Assembly (NCBI RefSeq): GCF_000002425.4
Contig: NC_037269.1
Location: forward strand, 2,558,313-2,622,312
Source: Physcomitrium patens
Taxonomy: Eukaryota > Streptophyta > Bryopsida > Funariales > Funariaceae
DNA: 64,000 nucleotides
Direction of reading: 5' to 3'
Within the stretch, counting starts at the first letter, position 1, and each line of letters opens with the position of its first letter. A program made the position numbers and the translations under genes. The notes under the pieces were generated by a model. The model was given only the letters and a program-made list of their open reading frames with translations, did no database searches and was not told the DNA's origin. Of the stretch, positions 1 to 11,548 are shown piece after piece.

Positions 1-1271
1 TAATTCATATCTAATTATCTTGATTCAATAATAATTCAAGGTATCTAAATATGACTTTTATAAAAGCCTCTTAGATTATTTTTTTATGTAAATAATAAGT
101 AAATTGAAGGTTAATTAGTAATTTTATCTTTTAGCTGTAGAGATTCTTTTACTACCTTAGAAAGACCATAAATTCATTAAATCAGGTTAGAAGAGGTAAA
201 TAATTAGTATAGTTGATACTAGAATTAAGTTGAGAGTAGGATTGGACTAAATAATTCTTAGGATAGATTAGATTGATATCTATGGGTTGACCGTTTGTGA
301 GATAGGATCAAAAATAAATCTCTGGCTACTAAAACGACCGCTTAGGAAAAAATAGAGATTCATTTGAAGATCAAAGGTTAGAATTTTAGAACTAGATTAG
401 AGCTTATTCCAAAGATGTAAGATTGGTTTTGATAGGATTTGAAGAGAGTTAACAATTGTTATTGGAAGTCAAAGTTTATATTGGTAATTTGGAATTTATG
501 CAATGAAATTAGGACTAGCATTCTTGGCTAATTCATAAAATTGGTATTTCTTCCATAGTTTAAATTTTGATAGTACTTGGATAATTAGATGTTCTAAGTG
601 TTTGTAAATTTTTGTGATAATTCAAGAATGCAATTGGAAGATAACTAGGTTTTTATATAAGAACATATAGGAAGTTGGCAGTTTGGGATTGGATAGGATT
701 TTTGTGATATCTAAAGATCTACTAATTGGATCAAGGTAAAATATGGCATGGTATTGAAGGACTTAAAGATTAAGGTACACATCAATTTTGAATTGAAGTT
801 AATAGTTGAAGAAGGAGAAATCAGTGCTGGAACTTTTGCTTCACCTTTTAAGTTGGCAGCTAAGAGACATTAGTACAATTCTTGGAAGTTTTTTTATAAT
901 TTATAAGTTGAATTAGGTTGAAATTTCTTGAGCATATAGAAGACTTATATTGAAAATTGCATGAAAAGTTTTATATTAAATGGATGGTCAAATTAGAAGT
1001 TACAGCTTGTCAAAGTTCACTAATTAGGATTGGGGCTTATAAAAAAAATCTAAATTGCTTAAATATGAAAGTAATAAGATAATTGAGGTTTATGTGTGAT
1101 TGAGACTAATAAGAAGAGTGTTTTTTAGCACTTTTGAATTGGAATTTGGATTATATTCTTTTCATATGGATGAAACCTATTAGGATTTCTTGAATGTTTG
1201 TAAAATACAACTTCATCTTCTATAGTTAGGTGCCCGATGCATTCTCAAGCAAGACAATATATAATACGACA
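1..1271 (+). mobile_element. Probable diverged Ty3-type LTR, right part
   Basis: No open reading frame of note. The last 80 bases match the end of the 1.2-kb LTR at 37572-38768: both carry TTCTCAAGCARGAMA and then finish in a TAC/TACGACA terminus. A second match lies around 675-730 (GCAGTTTGGG, then a GATCTACYRATTRGA-like stretch), corresponding to about 38536-38620. By analogy the sequence is the right-hand side of an LTR in plus orientation, with its left end outside the window. The similarity is patchy, and the stretch 1-650 is assigned only by position. Confidence 0.42.
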
Positions 1272-2076
1272 TTGCCCTCAGCAAAGGTCTATCTAGTAAT
1301 AATGGATAAGAATTCTTACTTGGATATATATGAATAACATGAAAAGTGAGAAAATATTCTTCACTATCCATTATTATCCTACATCTACTAATTTGGTCTA
1401 AGAAGTGTCTTGGCTTTGATTAGCTATATTAATTACATAGGAAGAAAGCTTTGAGATTATAATTGACAAATCTCTGGATTGAATCAATGGATTAATGGAT
1501 ATAACAGTTGATATAGATTCTTTTTCACGTTTCATTAGAAGAAAAGGAGGCATTGACCCTTCTTTCTATTGATTTATTTCTACAATCAAGTTAAAAGAAT
1601 TAGAATCTAATTCTTTTGCTCCTACTCCTTAGTCTAAATTTAATTCAAATGGATTTAGAACAAAAATTTCTTTTGATGTTGGAGGAGAAGATTGCTTTAG
1701 TCTCTACTTATTTGAGCTTTGATTTGTTTTTCTTACTAATAAGTTCCACATTCTCTATAGGTGAAGATAGGTTGAGTTGCTTAGATCTAGTAGAACAATG
1801 TATCTACACAATTATAAACATATCATTCAACTTAGTATAATTTTTAATTTATCTAATTTCTTGACAATTTAAATTTTGAGCTCTTCTACTTGCAATTCAT
1901 TTAAGTACCTTTTAATATAGAAGGAAAATAAAACAGAAACAACTAAAAGAGGAATGCTTGCTTGAGTATCACTTCATACAAGACTATTCTTAACTTTAAT
2001 TGTTATACAAAACTACGATATATAGGGGTGATCTTAAGCAATCTTAATTTTTTAAAAAAAGATGGTAGGAAGCACG

Positions 2077-2077
<1 letters not shown>

Positions 2078-2105
<28 letters not shown>
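2078..2105. repeat. Poly(T) tract
   Basis: About 28 consecutive T residues. It could be the tail of a minus-strand retroposon or simple slippage; no element body is visible next to it. Confidence 0.8.
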
Positions 2106-2108
<3 letters not shown>

Positions 2109-4203
2109 TTTTCACAATAAGACAATTAAGGAATTACCTACTACAGTAGTTGATAACACTTATATTAGACAAAAATCATTCTTTGCAAGGCAATGATACC
2201 ACATTGAAGAAAGACTCACTTACTTACATCTATAGCCAACGTCTTATGTGTAAAAGAATTCTAATATGGACATCTTCCTATTTGATTCAAACTAATTAGT
2301 TTCTAAAGAACTATTTATGAATTGGGATAGGAAAGGATTCTAAGGCTCTATTAATCCTATAGAAAAATAAAATCTATAAGAAGGTTTAAAAGGTTATTTC
2401 TTCTTACATCTTTTTCATAGATTCTTCCCTCTAATTCCTATCTCTTGCTTCTTGTATTCAAGTAATTTTCTAAAATTTCAAAAAAAGAAATAATTGACAA
2501 TATTCAAGTACTTATTTGCAAGCTATTGATGCTTTTTTTCTTTCTTTTTATGTTCCATCTTCTCAAACTATAATCTATATTAGCAAAATAAATTTAAAAC
2601 TAAATAAATTTTATTAAAAAGATACTCATTTTGATTTATGACTTCAATTTTGGATCTTTTCATTTTTTGTTTCCTATTTTCTATGTTCTTTTTTTCTCAA
2701 GATTCTTCTGTCTACCTTTTCTATCTAATTCTTTTTTTTTTTTGAATTTTTTTCTTATTTTGTTGATGAAAAATTCTCTTGAGTCCTTCTTAAGCTCTTT
2801 CCAAATTACTTTTATAAATAGAAGGAATACAACGGATAGAGGGAGTAACTAATTCTCCATACTATTAGAGAAAAGCCCTCAATTGGAAATTTACAAAAAT
2901 AAAAAGAAATAGAATGAAGGGTGGAGGAGGTGATTAATAATAATATTTCATAATAAATCAATTAGTAAAAAAATAAAGAAATACATTAAACTTATTTCAA
3001 TATATTAAAACTACCATGTATTTAAAATAAAAAATAATACTAGTAAATAAAACTAAGAGAAAAAAAAATAAAAATAAAAACAAAGGTTAAAATAAAAATT
3101 AAAAGTAAAATAAAACTATTAATTTAGTTTAATTTTTATTAATTTATTAAATAATTATTTTAATTTATTTTTATTATTTTATTTCTATTTTAATTTTAAT
3201 TTATTAAGATTACTAATTTAATATTGATTTTTCTTTATTTTCTTTTTACTTTATTTATTTTTTGATTTATATATTTATTTATTTATTTATTTTATTATAA
3301 TTTGATATAGTTAAGAAGAAGATTTTTAACACATAATTTTAAAATATAAAATTAAAAATATAAATGATAAAAGAGATAGATATAACTAACCTCAATCGTA
3401 TTTCAATTATGGCAGTAATCTCTCTCCACTCCAAAAATCGCATTTTGATTCAATAACAATGAATTTTTTGCCACTACAAACTTAACTTCAAGATGCTTGT
3501 CCTTAAAAATTTCCACAATAAAATAATCACTAGTCAATAAGAAATGCCTTTTCAAACAAGGCGGATATGAAACTACTTAGGCAATAAATCTCTTTCTAAT
3601 CTAAAATTCACTTAAAATTCAAATCAACTCCAATTTGAATGTGTGATAGCTTTATAAAAAGCTAACATGAAGATACACAACTATAAGAAGTTTTAACTTA
3701 AAAGATGCAACATATAAAAACGGATTTATAAAAAACCGAGAGAAATCCTCATTCAATTCAACATTGAAATCCTTGACTATCTTATAATGTAAAAATTTGA
3801 ATTTACTTTTTTTTCATACATAAAGAAGAGATGTAGAATATTTACCAATGATGAAGACCTATTTGAATTGCTTACTCAACAAAACCAAGTAAGATCAATC
3901 ACAACAAGCAACTTGACATTCAAACACCATTAGAACCACCATCTCTTAGCAAACACACCAAAATATGAAAATAAAACCTATTCCTTAACCCAATTATAAG
4001 ATGGCTTTAATTAAGAATTACTTTTAATGGATGGTATGAAGTGAAAGTATTAAGAATAAGAAAAAAAAAATCAAAATACAAAATAAGTGGAATAAGTGCA
4101 ATTAAGCAACTTTACACTATATAACTAGTTATAGTTTGTTCATTAAATTTTTATCTAACAAAAAATAAAACATAAAAATAAAAAATAAATTTTTAGAAAT
4201 TGA

Positions 4204-4226
4204 TTTTTTTTTTTTTTTTTTTTTTT
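4204..4226. repeat. Poly(T) tract
   Basis: About 23 consecutive T residues, roughly 140 bases to the left of the B-box-like motif near 4370. Confidence 0.8.
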
Positions 4227-4713
4227 ATCTTTTCAATGGTGTAAGAAACATGTAAATCCGAGTTTCTATGAATAAGTCATGAAGGTTTGAAGAATAACAA
4301 GTAAATGAATGAAAAGTTAAGTAAATAATTTTACCTAAAGGATAACTTGCTTTAAGAGATCATGAGTTCAAGCCTCACTAAGGTTCACAAGTAGTATATA
4401 TTGGTTGTTTAAAAATGCCTTGAGGCCTTAGTTTTATCTTCCTACCTATATCCAAGGTACTACAACCGACATAGGATTTGTACACCTTTCTTCCTATAAG
4501 GACTAGATGAGCTACTCGTCCTCCTATTTTTTACTAGTAAAACTCATTTTTTTGTATTTTTCAAATTCACTATGGTATTTAAAAATAACTTATTAGTCAA
4601 AAAACCTTGCATGGCCTTCGAATCTTCCTTCATTTCTTCATAATGGCTCCCAAGGTGGTAAAACTCATTTTTACCAAAGTCTTGGAAATTGCTCTAAAAA
4701 TTCTTAAAAAAAT

Positions 4714-4746
4714 CTAAATAAATTCTAAATAAATTCTAAATAAATT
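4714..4746. repeat. 11-bp tandem repeat, three copies
   Basis: The unit CTAAATAAATT is repeated three times head to tail without mismatch. It is simple-sequence DNA with no coding content. Confidence 0.75.
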
Positions 4747-5149
4747 CTTATAGTAGTTCTATAATATTAATATTAGTTTCAAAATATAATTTCATATCTT
4801 AATGATTTTTATAGTATTAAAACCAATTTTAATCTACTATAAATTCTATTTTCTATATAACTAATTAAAAAGACATGAGGTTTTTTGTCATGCTTCTTCT
4901 AACTACTAATTAAAATTTATAGTTTTTTCTTATAAATAATATTTATAGATAGAAGGCCAATATAAATATTGATCTTAGTAAATATTCCTTAATACACAAT
5001 AATAAATAAAATATACTAAACCAACTAAGATAATTAACTCTAAGACTTACTAAGAGTCCATTTCTTCTCCACTAATACTATTTTTCTTCATTTAATATTT
5101 TCTAAGCACATATTCACCTAAAAGTTTTAATTTTTGGCTTTCTACATAC

Positions 5150-5333
5150 ATTCTTTTATTCTAAAATAACTAGTAAAATAATTTGATTCTTCTTAAGTTA
5201 GTTGCCACCTAAAAATCTTAGCCTCTACTATAATAACATCTTTTAATCTTTTTTTATCTTTTGACCATTAGCATTTTATTATGGTTTAACTTTATGTGGT
5301 AGATAATATGGAAGATCTTACTGATCTTCAACA
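5150..5333 (-). mobile_element. Remnant of the 3' LTR of copia A
   Basis: In sense (minus) orientation the LTR opens TGTTGAAGATCAGTAAG at 5333. The polypurine tract of copia A, antisense CTCTCACTTTGC, abuts it at 5334. Further in, the words GTTGCCACCTAAAAATC and GACCATTAGCA resemble class-d LTRs. The left limit is approximate because the sequence is strongly diverged. Confidence 0.5.
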
Positions 5334-6998
5334 CTCTCACTTTGCTAATTGTGAAAAGGCTTTTAAGCCTAATGCCTCTATTAATTCGTGGTGTCTATCT
5401 TTTATCAATGCTTTTATATACACATCAGCAAGTATGTCTTTTGTAGCACAATACTTTATACCTATTACTCAATTTTTAATTTTATTTCATATTAAATGAT
5501 GTTGAACTTCAATGGTCTTGGTTCTTAAATGGTACTTTGGATTCTTAGTAAATGTAAGACATCCTTGATTGTTACACATTATTGGAGTTGCTTCCAATTA
5601 TATTAGTGCAATGTCTTTTAAGAGTTGTCTTATCCAACATGCTTCTATTGCACAATGACTTGTTGTCATATACTCAATTTTCATGGTGGATCTTGCAATG
5701 ATAGGTTATCTCTTGCAATGATAGATTGTCTCTTGCAATTCCATGAAATGGCTTCCACTCTAATAAAGAGTACATATCCAATTGTAGATCTTCTATCATT
5801 TATATATCTAGTCCAATCCGCATTTCAATATCCTTGCAAATTAATGTTATTACCTCCAAGGCACAATTTGAAGTTTTTTATACCTTTCAAGTATTTCAAT
5901 ATTTTTTTTACCATTATCCAATGTAAAAGTCCTATCCTAGACATGTATTGACTCACAACACTCATATTAAATGCAAGATCTACTATTGTAGCCACCATTG
6001 CATACATCTTTTCCATATTATTAGCCAAGATGATCAAATCATCAACATAAAAGATTATGATCAGTAAGAACTCTTTAGAATGCATTACATATAGTGAATG
6101 ATTAGCCTCACTCTTTAAAAATCCTTTATTAAAAAAAAAATGTCAATACATTGGTACCATACTCTTGGTGATTGTTTCAATCAATACAAGGATTTTTTCA
6201 ACTTGCATACAAAGAGTTCTTTGCCTTATTGTACAAATCCTTAAAGTTGATCCATATAGTTGTCTTCTTGCAATTCTCCATTTAAAAAAAGCCGTCTTTA
6301 AATCCATTTGGTGCATTTTTAAGTCTATTGCTACTTCAATTGATACAATAGTTTTAATGGTAGTGAATTTGGCAACAAGTATATGAGTATCATTAAAGTC
6401 AATTCTTACAACTTGTGAATATCTTTTGGCAACTAATCTTACTTTGTGCCTCACTACCTTACCTTGTATGTATCTTTAGCACATGTAAGATATCTTTCAA
6501 TCTAATCCTCTTAATTTGGCCTTTCATAATAATTTCTACTACAATAGAGCCTGTTTCAATACCTAGTACTAAGCCATTGTCTCCCATGAGTATATTTATT
6601 GCTAAAATTTCTTTATAAGTATCAAATAAATACTTGTATGGAGTCATGTATTTTGTTGCATCCGAATCAATAATCCACTTGGACATGGCAGCCATGGAAG
6701 TACCTTCAATTACCATAAATACATAATCATTACTTCTATATTTATTACAAGCATTTTTTGCACTTTTTCTAGCTCCTTTCTTAGCCTTGTAGCAATTTTT
6801 AGCAAAATGACTTGATTTTCTATAAATGAAGCAAGTTTTTGCATTGCAGCATTGGTTAAAATAACTCCCCTTGTCTTGTCTTAAAAAGAGAGTCAAATCC
6901 TCACTTTGAGACTCCTTTTCTTTTCTCTTGGTCACTTCATGACCAAGGCTTGCTGTCACATAATCCATTGTGAGCTCTTTTAATCTGATGGACTCAAA
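5334..6998 (-). pseudogene. Copia A gag-pol pseudogene, integrase lost
   Basis: Reading leftwards: the end of gag with a CCHC knuckle whose first Cys is kept (CFIYRKSSHFAKNC, second Cys changed to Tyr) near 6830-6790; a protease with DSDAT in place of DSGAT near 6660; then, at about 6470-6440, a jump straight into the N-terminal half of reverse transcriptase (6454-6143). The whole integrase and linker are missing. A second RT/RH piece (6085-5825) keeps FYVDDLII but has a deletion just after it, followed by RNase H to 5340. A local 22-bp duplication (CTTGCAATGATAG twice) lies at 5690-5745. Many stops. The gag end is cut at 6998 by the next LTR. Confidence 0.85.
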
Positions 6999-7006
6999 TG
7001 TTGAAA

Positions 7007-7047
<41 letters not shown>

Positions 7048-7480
7048 ATAGAGGATATTATCTGAGGTAAGTTACTAATAGTCAAAGAATTGACTCTTGG
7101 TATATAGAAAGGGCATCCTATGGATATAAGATAAGATCATGGACCAAGAATCAAAGTCAAGAGGATAAAGTATGAACTAAAGAATATCCATAAACTATGT
7201 AAGAGTAATTAGTGTTTGGTATATGATACCATTGTGGTTAGTAAGATGCTAAAAGATCCAAAGACCATAGGATATCCTCGTGATACATTAGATACCAAAG
7301 AATCTTAGCACCAAAGATCTTATGTGTAAAAGTTAATGAGTGGAAGTTGTCTTATAGGGCAACAACCACAATCTATAAGTATTGGATGTTGGAAGTGAGA
7401 GATATCTTAATCCATACTCTCTTTGTGTACAACCTTGCTGATGTTATGTGTTGTGACTTTAAAGTTCTATTTTTTTAATG
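6999..7480 (+). mobile_element. Class-a copia LTR (5' LTR), plus strand
   Basis: Starts TGTTGAAATAAAAG, includes a run of 30 A at 7014-7043 not seen at this length in the other class-a LTRs, and ends just before a primer-binding site. The body matches the class-a LTRs at 34225, 48761 and 61045. It is followed by its leader but by no gag, so only the 5' end of this plus-strand element remains. Confidence 0.82.
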
Positions 7481-7499
7481 GGTTATGGATCCACTCACC
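7481..7499 (+). other. Primer-binding site, initiator tRNA-Met internal type
   Basis: GGTTATGGATCCACTCACC lies directly after the LTR. It matches, with two mismatches, the complement of the anticodon stem-loop of plant initiator tRNA-Met (GGTTATGGGCCCAC), not the usual 3' end (TGGTATCAGAGC). Confidence 0.65.
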
Positions 7500-7738
7500 T
7501 TTAGTTGTGAGTTTTGAAGTTCTTTGAAGTTGTTTTGTTGTTATGAAGAGAAGATCTTATGGTTGTTGCTGATAAAAGAATTTGTTATCTTCTATGTATC
7601 TTTTTAGCATCTAGTTGTTGATGTAGTTATGTTCTTACTTGCTATTAAGTGCATTCATGGTCTTGAAGATTGATATATACTATAGAATGTTATTTTTGAA
7701 CACTAATAGTATATTTCTTTGCTAACCTATCTCATTGA
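7500..7738 (+). other. Copia 5' leader fragment
   Basis: Untranslated leader that follows the primer-binding site, similar to the leaders after 45714 (copia L) and left of 45140 (copia K, antisense). It ends abruptly at 7738, where an opposite-strand LTR begins; gag is absent. Confidence 0.6.
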
Positions 7739-8075
7739 TATTAAAGAATAAGCACTTTGAAGTCACAACACTAAGCATCAGCAAAGTTGTACACAAAAGA
7801 GAGTATGGAGTAAGATAACTCTTACTTCCAACACTTCTTACTTATAGGTTGTGATTGCCAACCAATAAGGTAACTTCTATTGACATTACATCCATTCTTA
7901 CTTCATCCAACTAAACCCTAGGTTCTTTTTTAATCTAGCCGCCACTTACAAATCCTAGCTGCCACCTACAAATCTTACAAGCCACCATAATAACTTCTTT
8001 ATATTTTTTTGCATCGTTTTGACTACTAAAAACTTACCTAAGATAATATCTTTTACTAAGTGACTTACTTCAATA
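7739..8075 (-). mobile_element. Class-d copia LTR (3' LTR of copia B)
   Basis: In sense the LTR runs from TATTGAAGTAAG at 8075 to CTTTAATA at 7739 (TG/CA decayed to TA/TA). It contains the class-d motif CTAGCCGCCAC, repeated in degenerate form at 7937-7985. The polypurine tract (antisense CTCCCACTTTG) abuts at 8076. Confidence 0.8.
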
Positions 8076-10400
8076 CTCCCACTTTGTTATTGGTCAAAGG
8101 GCTTTCAATTCTTAAGCCTTTGTTAACATGTGATGTCTATCCTTTACTAATGCTTTTGTCAACAAATCAGCATGCATATCTTCTGTTGCACAATACTTTA
8201 TATCAATCACTCCGATTTCAATCTTCTCTCTTATAAAGTGATGTTAAATGTCAATGAGTTTTGTTCTTAAATGATACTTGAAATTCTTTGCAAATAGAAG
8301 ACATCCTTGATAATCACATTCTATTAGAGTTGCTTCCATTTTCACATTTCTAGTGTCCTCCAAAAATTGTCTTAGCAATATTGCCTCCATTGCACCATGG
8401 CTTGCTACCATGTACTCCACATCCATTGTTGACCTTACAATTGTTGGTTGTCTCTTACAATTACATGATATAATTTCCACTCCAACAAAAAACACATATC
8501 TTATTATTGATCTTCTTTCATTTGCATCTCTAGCCCAATCCACATCACAATAATCATGCAAAGTAATGTTATGACCTCGAAGGAACAATTTGAAGTTCAA
8601 AATACCTTTTAAGTACCTCATGATCCTTTTGATGGTTGTCCAATGGATTCATCCAGCCTTTGATATGTGTTGGCTCACAACACTCACTGCATATGCAAGA
8701 TCCACCTTTGTGCCAATCATTGCATATATTAGTGAATCCACTGTTGCCTTGTATGGAATTCCTTGAATTTGACCTTCAACTTCAGCAAATTCTTCATCCG
8801 TCAGCTTCATCAACTTCAAATTGGCTTCCAAAGGTGTTCCAATAGGCTTAAACTTCTCCATGTTGAATTGTTTCAACACCTCTTCAATGTACTTGCTTTG
8901 ACTCATTGTAATGGTTTTCTTAGCACGATCTCTTACAAACTCTATTCCTAAATTATAGTGAAGCTCTCCCAAATCACTCATCTCATATTTTCTTTTTAAC
9001 TTTGCTTTTAACCAATTCATCATCTTCATAGTATTGGTTAAGATAATTAGATCATCAACATATAAGATGACAATCAATATAAACTCATTTGATTGCATCA
9101 CATATAAGGAATGATTAGCCTGACTCCTTACAAATCCTTCAGTCACAAAGAAAGTATCAATGCATTGGTACTATGTCCTTGGAGATTGCTTTAGTCCATA
9201 TAAAGATTTCTTCAACTTATAAATAAGATGTTGATTGTATTCTTATACAAAACTTAGAGGTTGATCCATGTAGATATCTTCTTTCAAGTTTTCATTCAAG
9301 AATGCCATCTTAACATCCATTTGATGCATCTCTAAATCTATTGCTGCCATAATTGCCATAATGGTTCTAATGGTAGTGAATTTGGCCACAAGAACAAATG
9401 TCTCATTAAAATCAATATCAACAACTTTTATATAGCCTTTAGCAATCAATCTAGCCTTGTATCTCATAATATTATCCATTGCATCCCTTTTGGTTCTAAA
9501 CACCCACTTATAACCAATTGAAGATCGATTTAATGGAAGCTGAGTCAATTCCCATGTTCCATTGTTAATGAGTGATTTTTATTCTTCTTCCATAGCATTC
9601 TCCCACTTCATAGCATCCGTGGACTTCATTACATCACACAAATTCAATGGATCAACAAGAAGAGCAATATTGGCATATTCTTCACTTACTTGAAGAAATA
9701 TGTGGTCTTTCTACTATTCACCACATGATTTTCTTTTTCAAAAATGATATCTTCTTTCATTTAGAGAAGCTTCATCTTTTTGCACTTCATGCTTTCTTCG
9801 AAGCTTCTTCTTCCTTAAAGCTTATCTTTTCTTACTTAAAGGTTGATACTCCGCATCATCATCATTATCATCAATATTTTCATTGTATTCACTACAGGTT
9901 CTAACAATCAAAGGCACACTATGGTCTACCTTCTTTGGCACTTCACCATTGATTTCCATTTCTTCTATCTTCATTGTCACCTAATCTTGTTCTTCTTTTT
10001 TTGCTAAAATTCATGATGTGTCCACAAATACACTATTACATCTTCAAGTGCTTAAAAACACTCTTATGCTCCAAGAACTCAACATAATAACTTTTCATGA
10101 TCTTCTTGGTTTTTTAATACATTAGTTTGTATGCCTTTGTACATTCATAATATCCAGCAAATACAAATTTTGTACTTTTTGCATCAAGTTTGGACCTCAT
10201 GCAATTTGGTACCTTTGCATAAGCAATGCATCCAAAGATCCTTATGTATGAAACACAAGGTTTCTTGCCACTCCAAGCTTCTTGTAGTGTCATTGATGTG
10301 AGTGCACTTGTAGCGCACATATTCCTTATGTACACTAAATTAACTATAGCTTCAGTCCAATATTCATGCCCAAGGTATTATGCATGAAGCATACTCCTTG
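8076..10400 (-). pseudogene. Copia B pol pseudogene (integrase end, RT, RNase H)
   Basis: On the minus strand: the C-terminal part of integrase (about 10400-10114, motif FGCIAYAKVPN); an acidic/Ser-rich linker; reverse transcriptase N-terminal half (9548-9243, KWVFRTKRDAMDN, MHQMDVKMAFLN); RT palm with ILYVDDLIIL near 9060 (9146-8649); RNase H (8621-8244, CDVDWARDANERRS and CDYQGCL). Several stops and frameshifts separate the pieces. The 5' part (gag, protease, integrase core) is missing; the sequence changes abruptly at about 10400 into the Ty3-C region. The 3' LTR is retained at 7739-8075. Confidence 0.88.
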
Positions 10401-11548
10401 TGTATTACATCCATTATATTGACATTTTATACCAACAAATTTTATTTTCTTTGTGGAGGTACCGGCACAGGTACAAGACTTTCCTCTACTGGCGATGTTT
10501 GGTGCAATTTGTGTACGATCATATCATACATATAATTGGAATAAAGCAAATATGTGAACTTCTCTAATTTCCACTTGGCTCCTCTCTCCGCATGAATACG
10601 AGTTGCTACGTAAGCTGTCTAGTTGAACACCATCCCTTCGAGCATCCCTATCGCTGCATACAATAATCATTTAGACATATATGTGGGGTGTTGGTACAAT
10701 CCTATCTACCTCACCACAAAACAAAATCATTTTGCAAGTTTCAATGAAATTGCCTCAAGAGTCTGCCAACCTTGGCTTCTCTCAAAGGCTGACATACCTT
10801 CCTTGAAATATCTTCATAGATTGAAGTCACTTGAATCATCAGCCTCTACTGCAATCTCTCTAATGGAGAGAAACAACATCTTTTTCAGGATTGTTCCATC
10901 AATCTTAATAATTCGCCCTTATATGACACTCGATCCATCTTCCGAGTTGTAATTCGTGATATATTCCTCTACTAATGATACATTAATTGATGGTAAGTGA
11001 TCCGACTGGTGTAAAAATTTGAACAACTATGTATTTTAAAAGTCTTTTATTCTTCTTGGCGTCGAGTAGATATCTAACTTGATCGGCTCCATATTGGTAA
11101 TGATTATCACAAAAGGTGGTTTTGATACATGTCTAGCTCTCATATTTTGGTCATTGTCCTCTTTGTCTGTAGCTCACTTTGAACTTTCAATTGCCATGAC
11201 GCTCCTTCTCTCAAATTCTTAACTGGAACTACTACTCTCGAATATACAAGAAACATAAGAAATGGCAATCTCAGAAAAAATAACCCAAAATCACACCACA
11301 GAATGACTTCTAACTAGTGCCCTACTCCTATTCTCTTACTACTAGGTGATAATCACAACAAGTTATCCATACGGTCCGTTTTTCACCTTCGTCCCATCTG
11401 ACACATTAATAATTACTAACTATCCTTTCAGCCGCCTCTACACCCTAAAGTACTTATACCATGCCTAGTTCTATCCTGAGTTCATTCGAAGTCACCTCCC
11501 CAAAAAAATAAAAAACCATTCTAGGTTTTATGTATTAAATAATCGTAA
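10401..11548 (-). other. Region 3' of Ty3-C pol with an unrecognised decayed ORF
   Basis: A minus-strand reading from about 10710 to 10442 gives a coherent protein interrupted only by Trp-to-stop-like changes: pieces read GLYQHPTYMSK, LLYAAIGMLEGMVFN, TAYVATRIHAERGAKWKLEK, then FTYLLYSNYMYDMI and a Pro/Val-rich end. I cannot name the family. It lies downstream of the Ty3-C integrase on the same strand, where some plant Ty3 lineages carry an extra ORF. The plus-strand open frame at 10623-10952 is taken as its shadow. Nothing else is recognised from 10955 to 11548. Confidence 0.4.

Larger units (their letters stand above)
1272..5149. other. AT-rich intergenic DNA, no gene recognised
   Basis: Short open frames of 74 codons (1616-1840) and 73 codons (2631-2852) have low-complexity Leu/Phe/Ser compositions and look like chance frames in AT-rich DNA. 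The stretch 2930-3320 is almost pure A/T and changes from A-rich to T-rich near 3115. Two long T runs and an 11-bp tandem repeat are listed separately. A tRNA-like B-box motif sits near 4370. No host gene can be supported. Confidence 0.6.

Noticed and set aside
1616-2852. Short open frames at 1616-1840 and 2631-2852 as possible small genes
   Set aside because: Leu/Phe/Ser low-complexity peptides in AT-rich DNA, with no recognisable domain or gene context.
2830-2860. GGATAGAGGGAGTA resembling the end of a Stowaway-type MITE
   Set aside because: The matching inverted terminal repeat could not be found upstream, and the flanking TA duplication is not convincing.
10623-10952. 109-codon plus-strand open frame
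   Set aside because: The opposite strand gives a more protein-like reading with only two stops; the plus frame is taken as a shadow.
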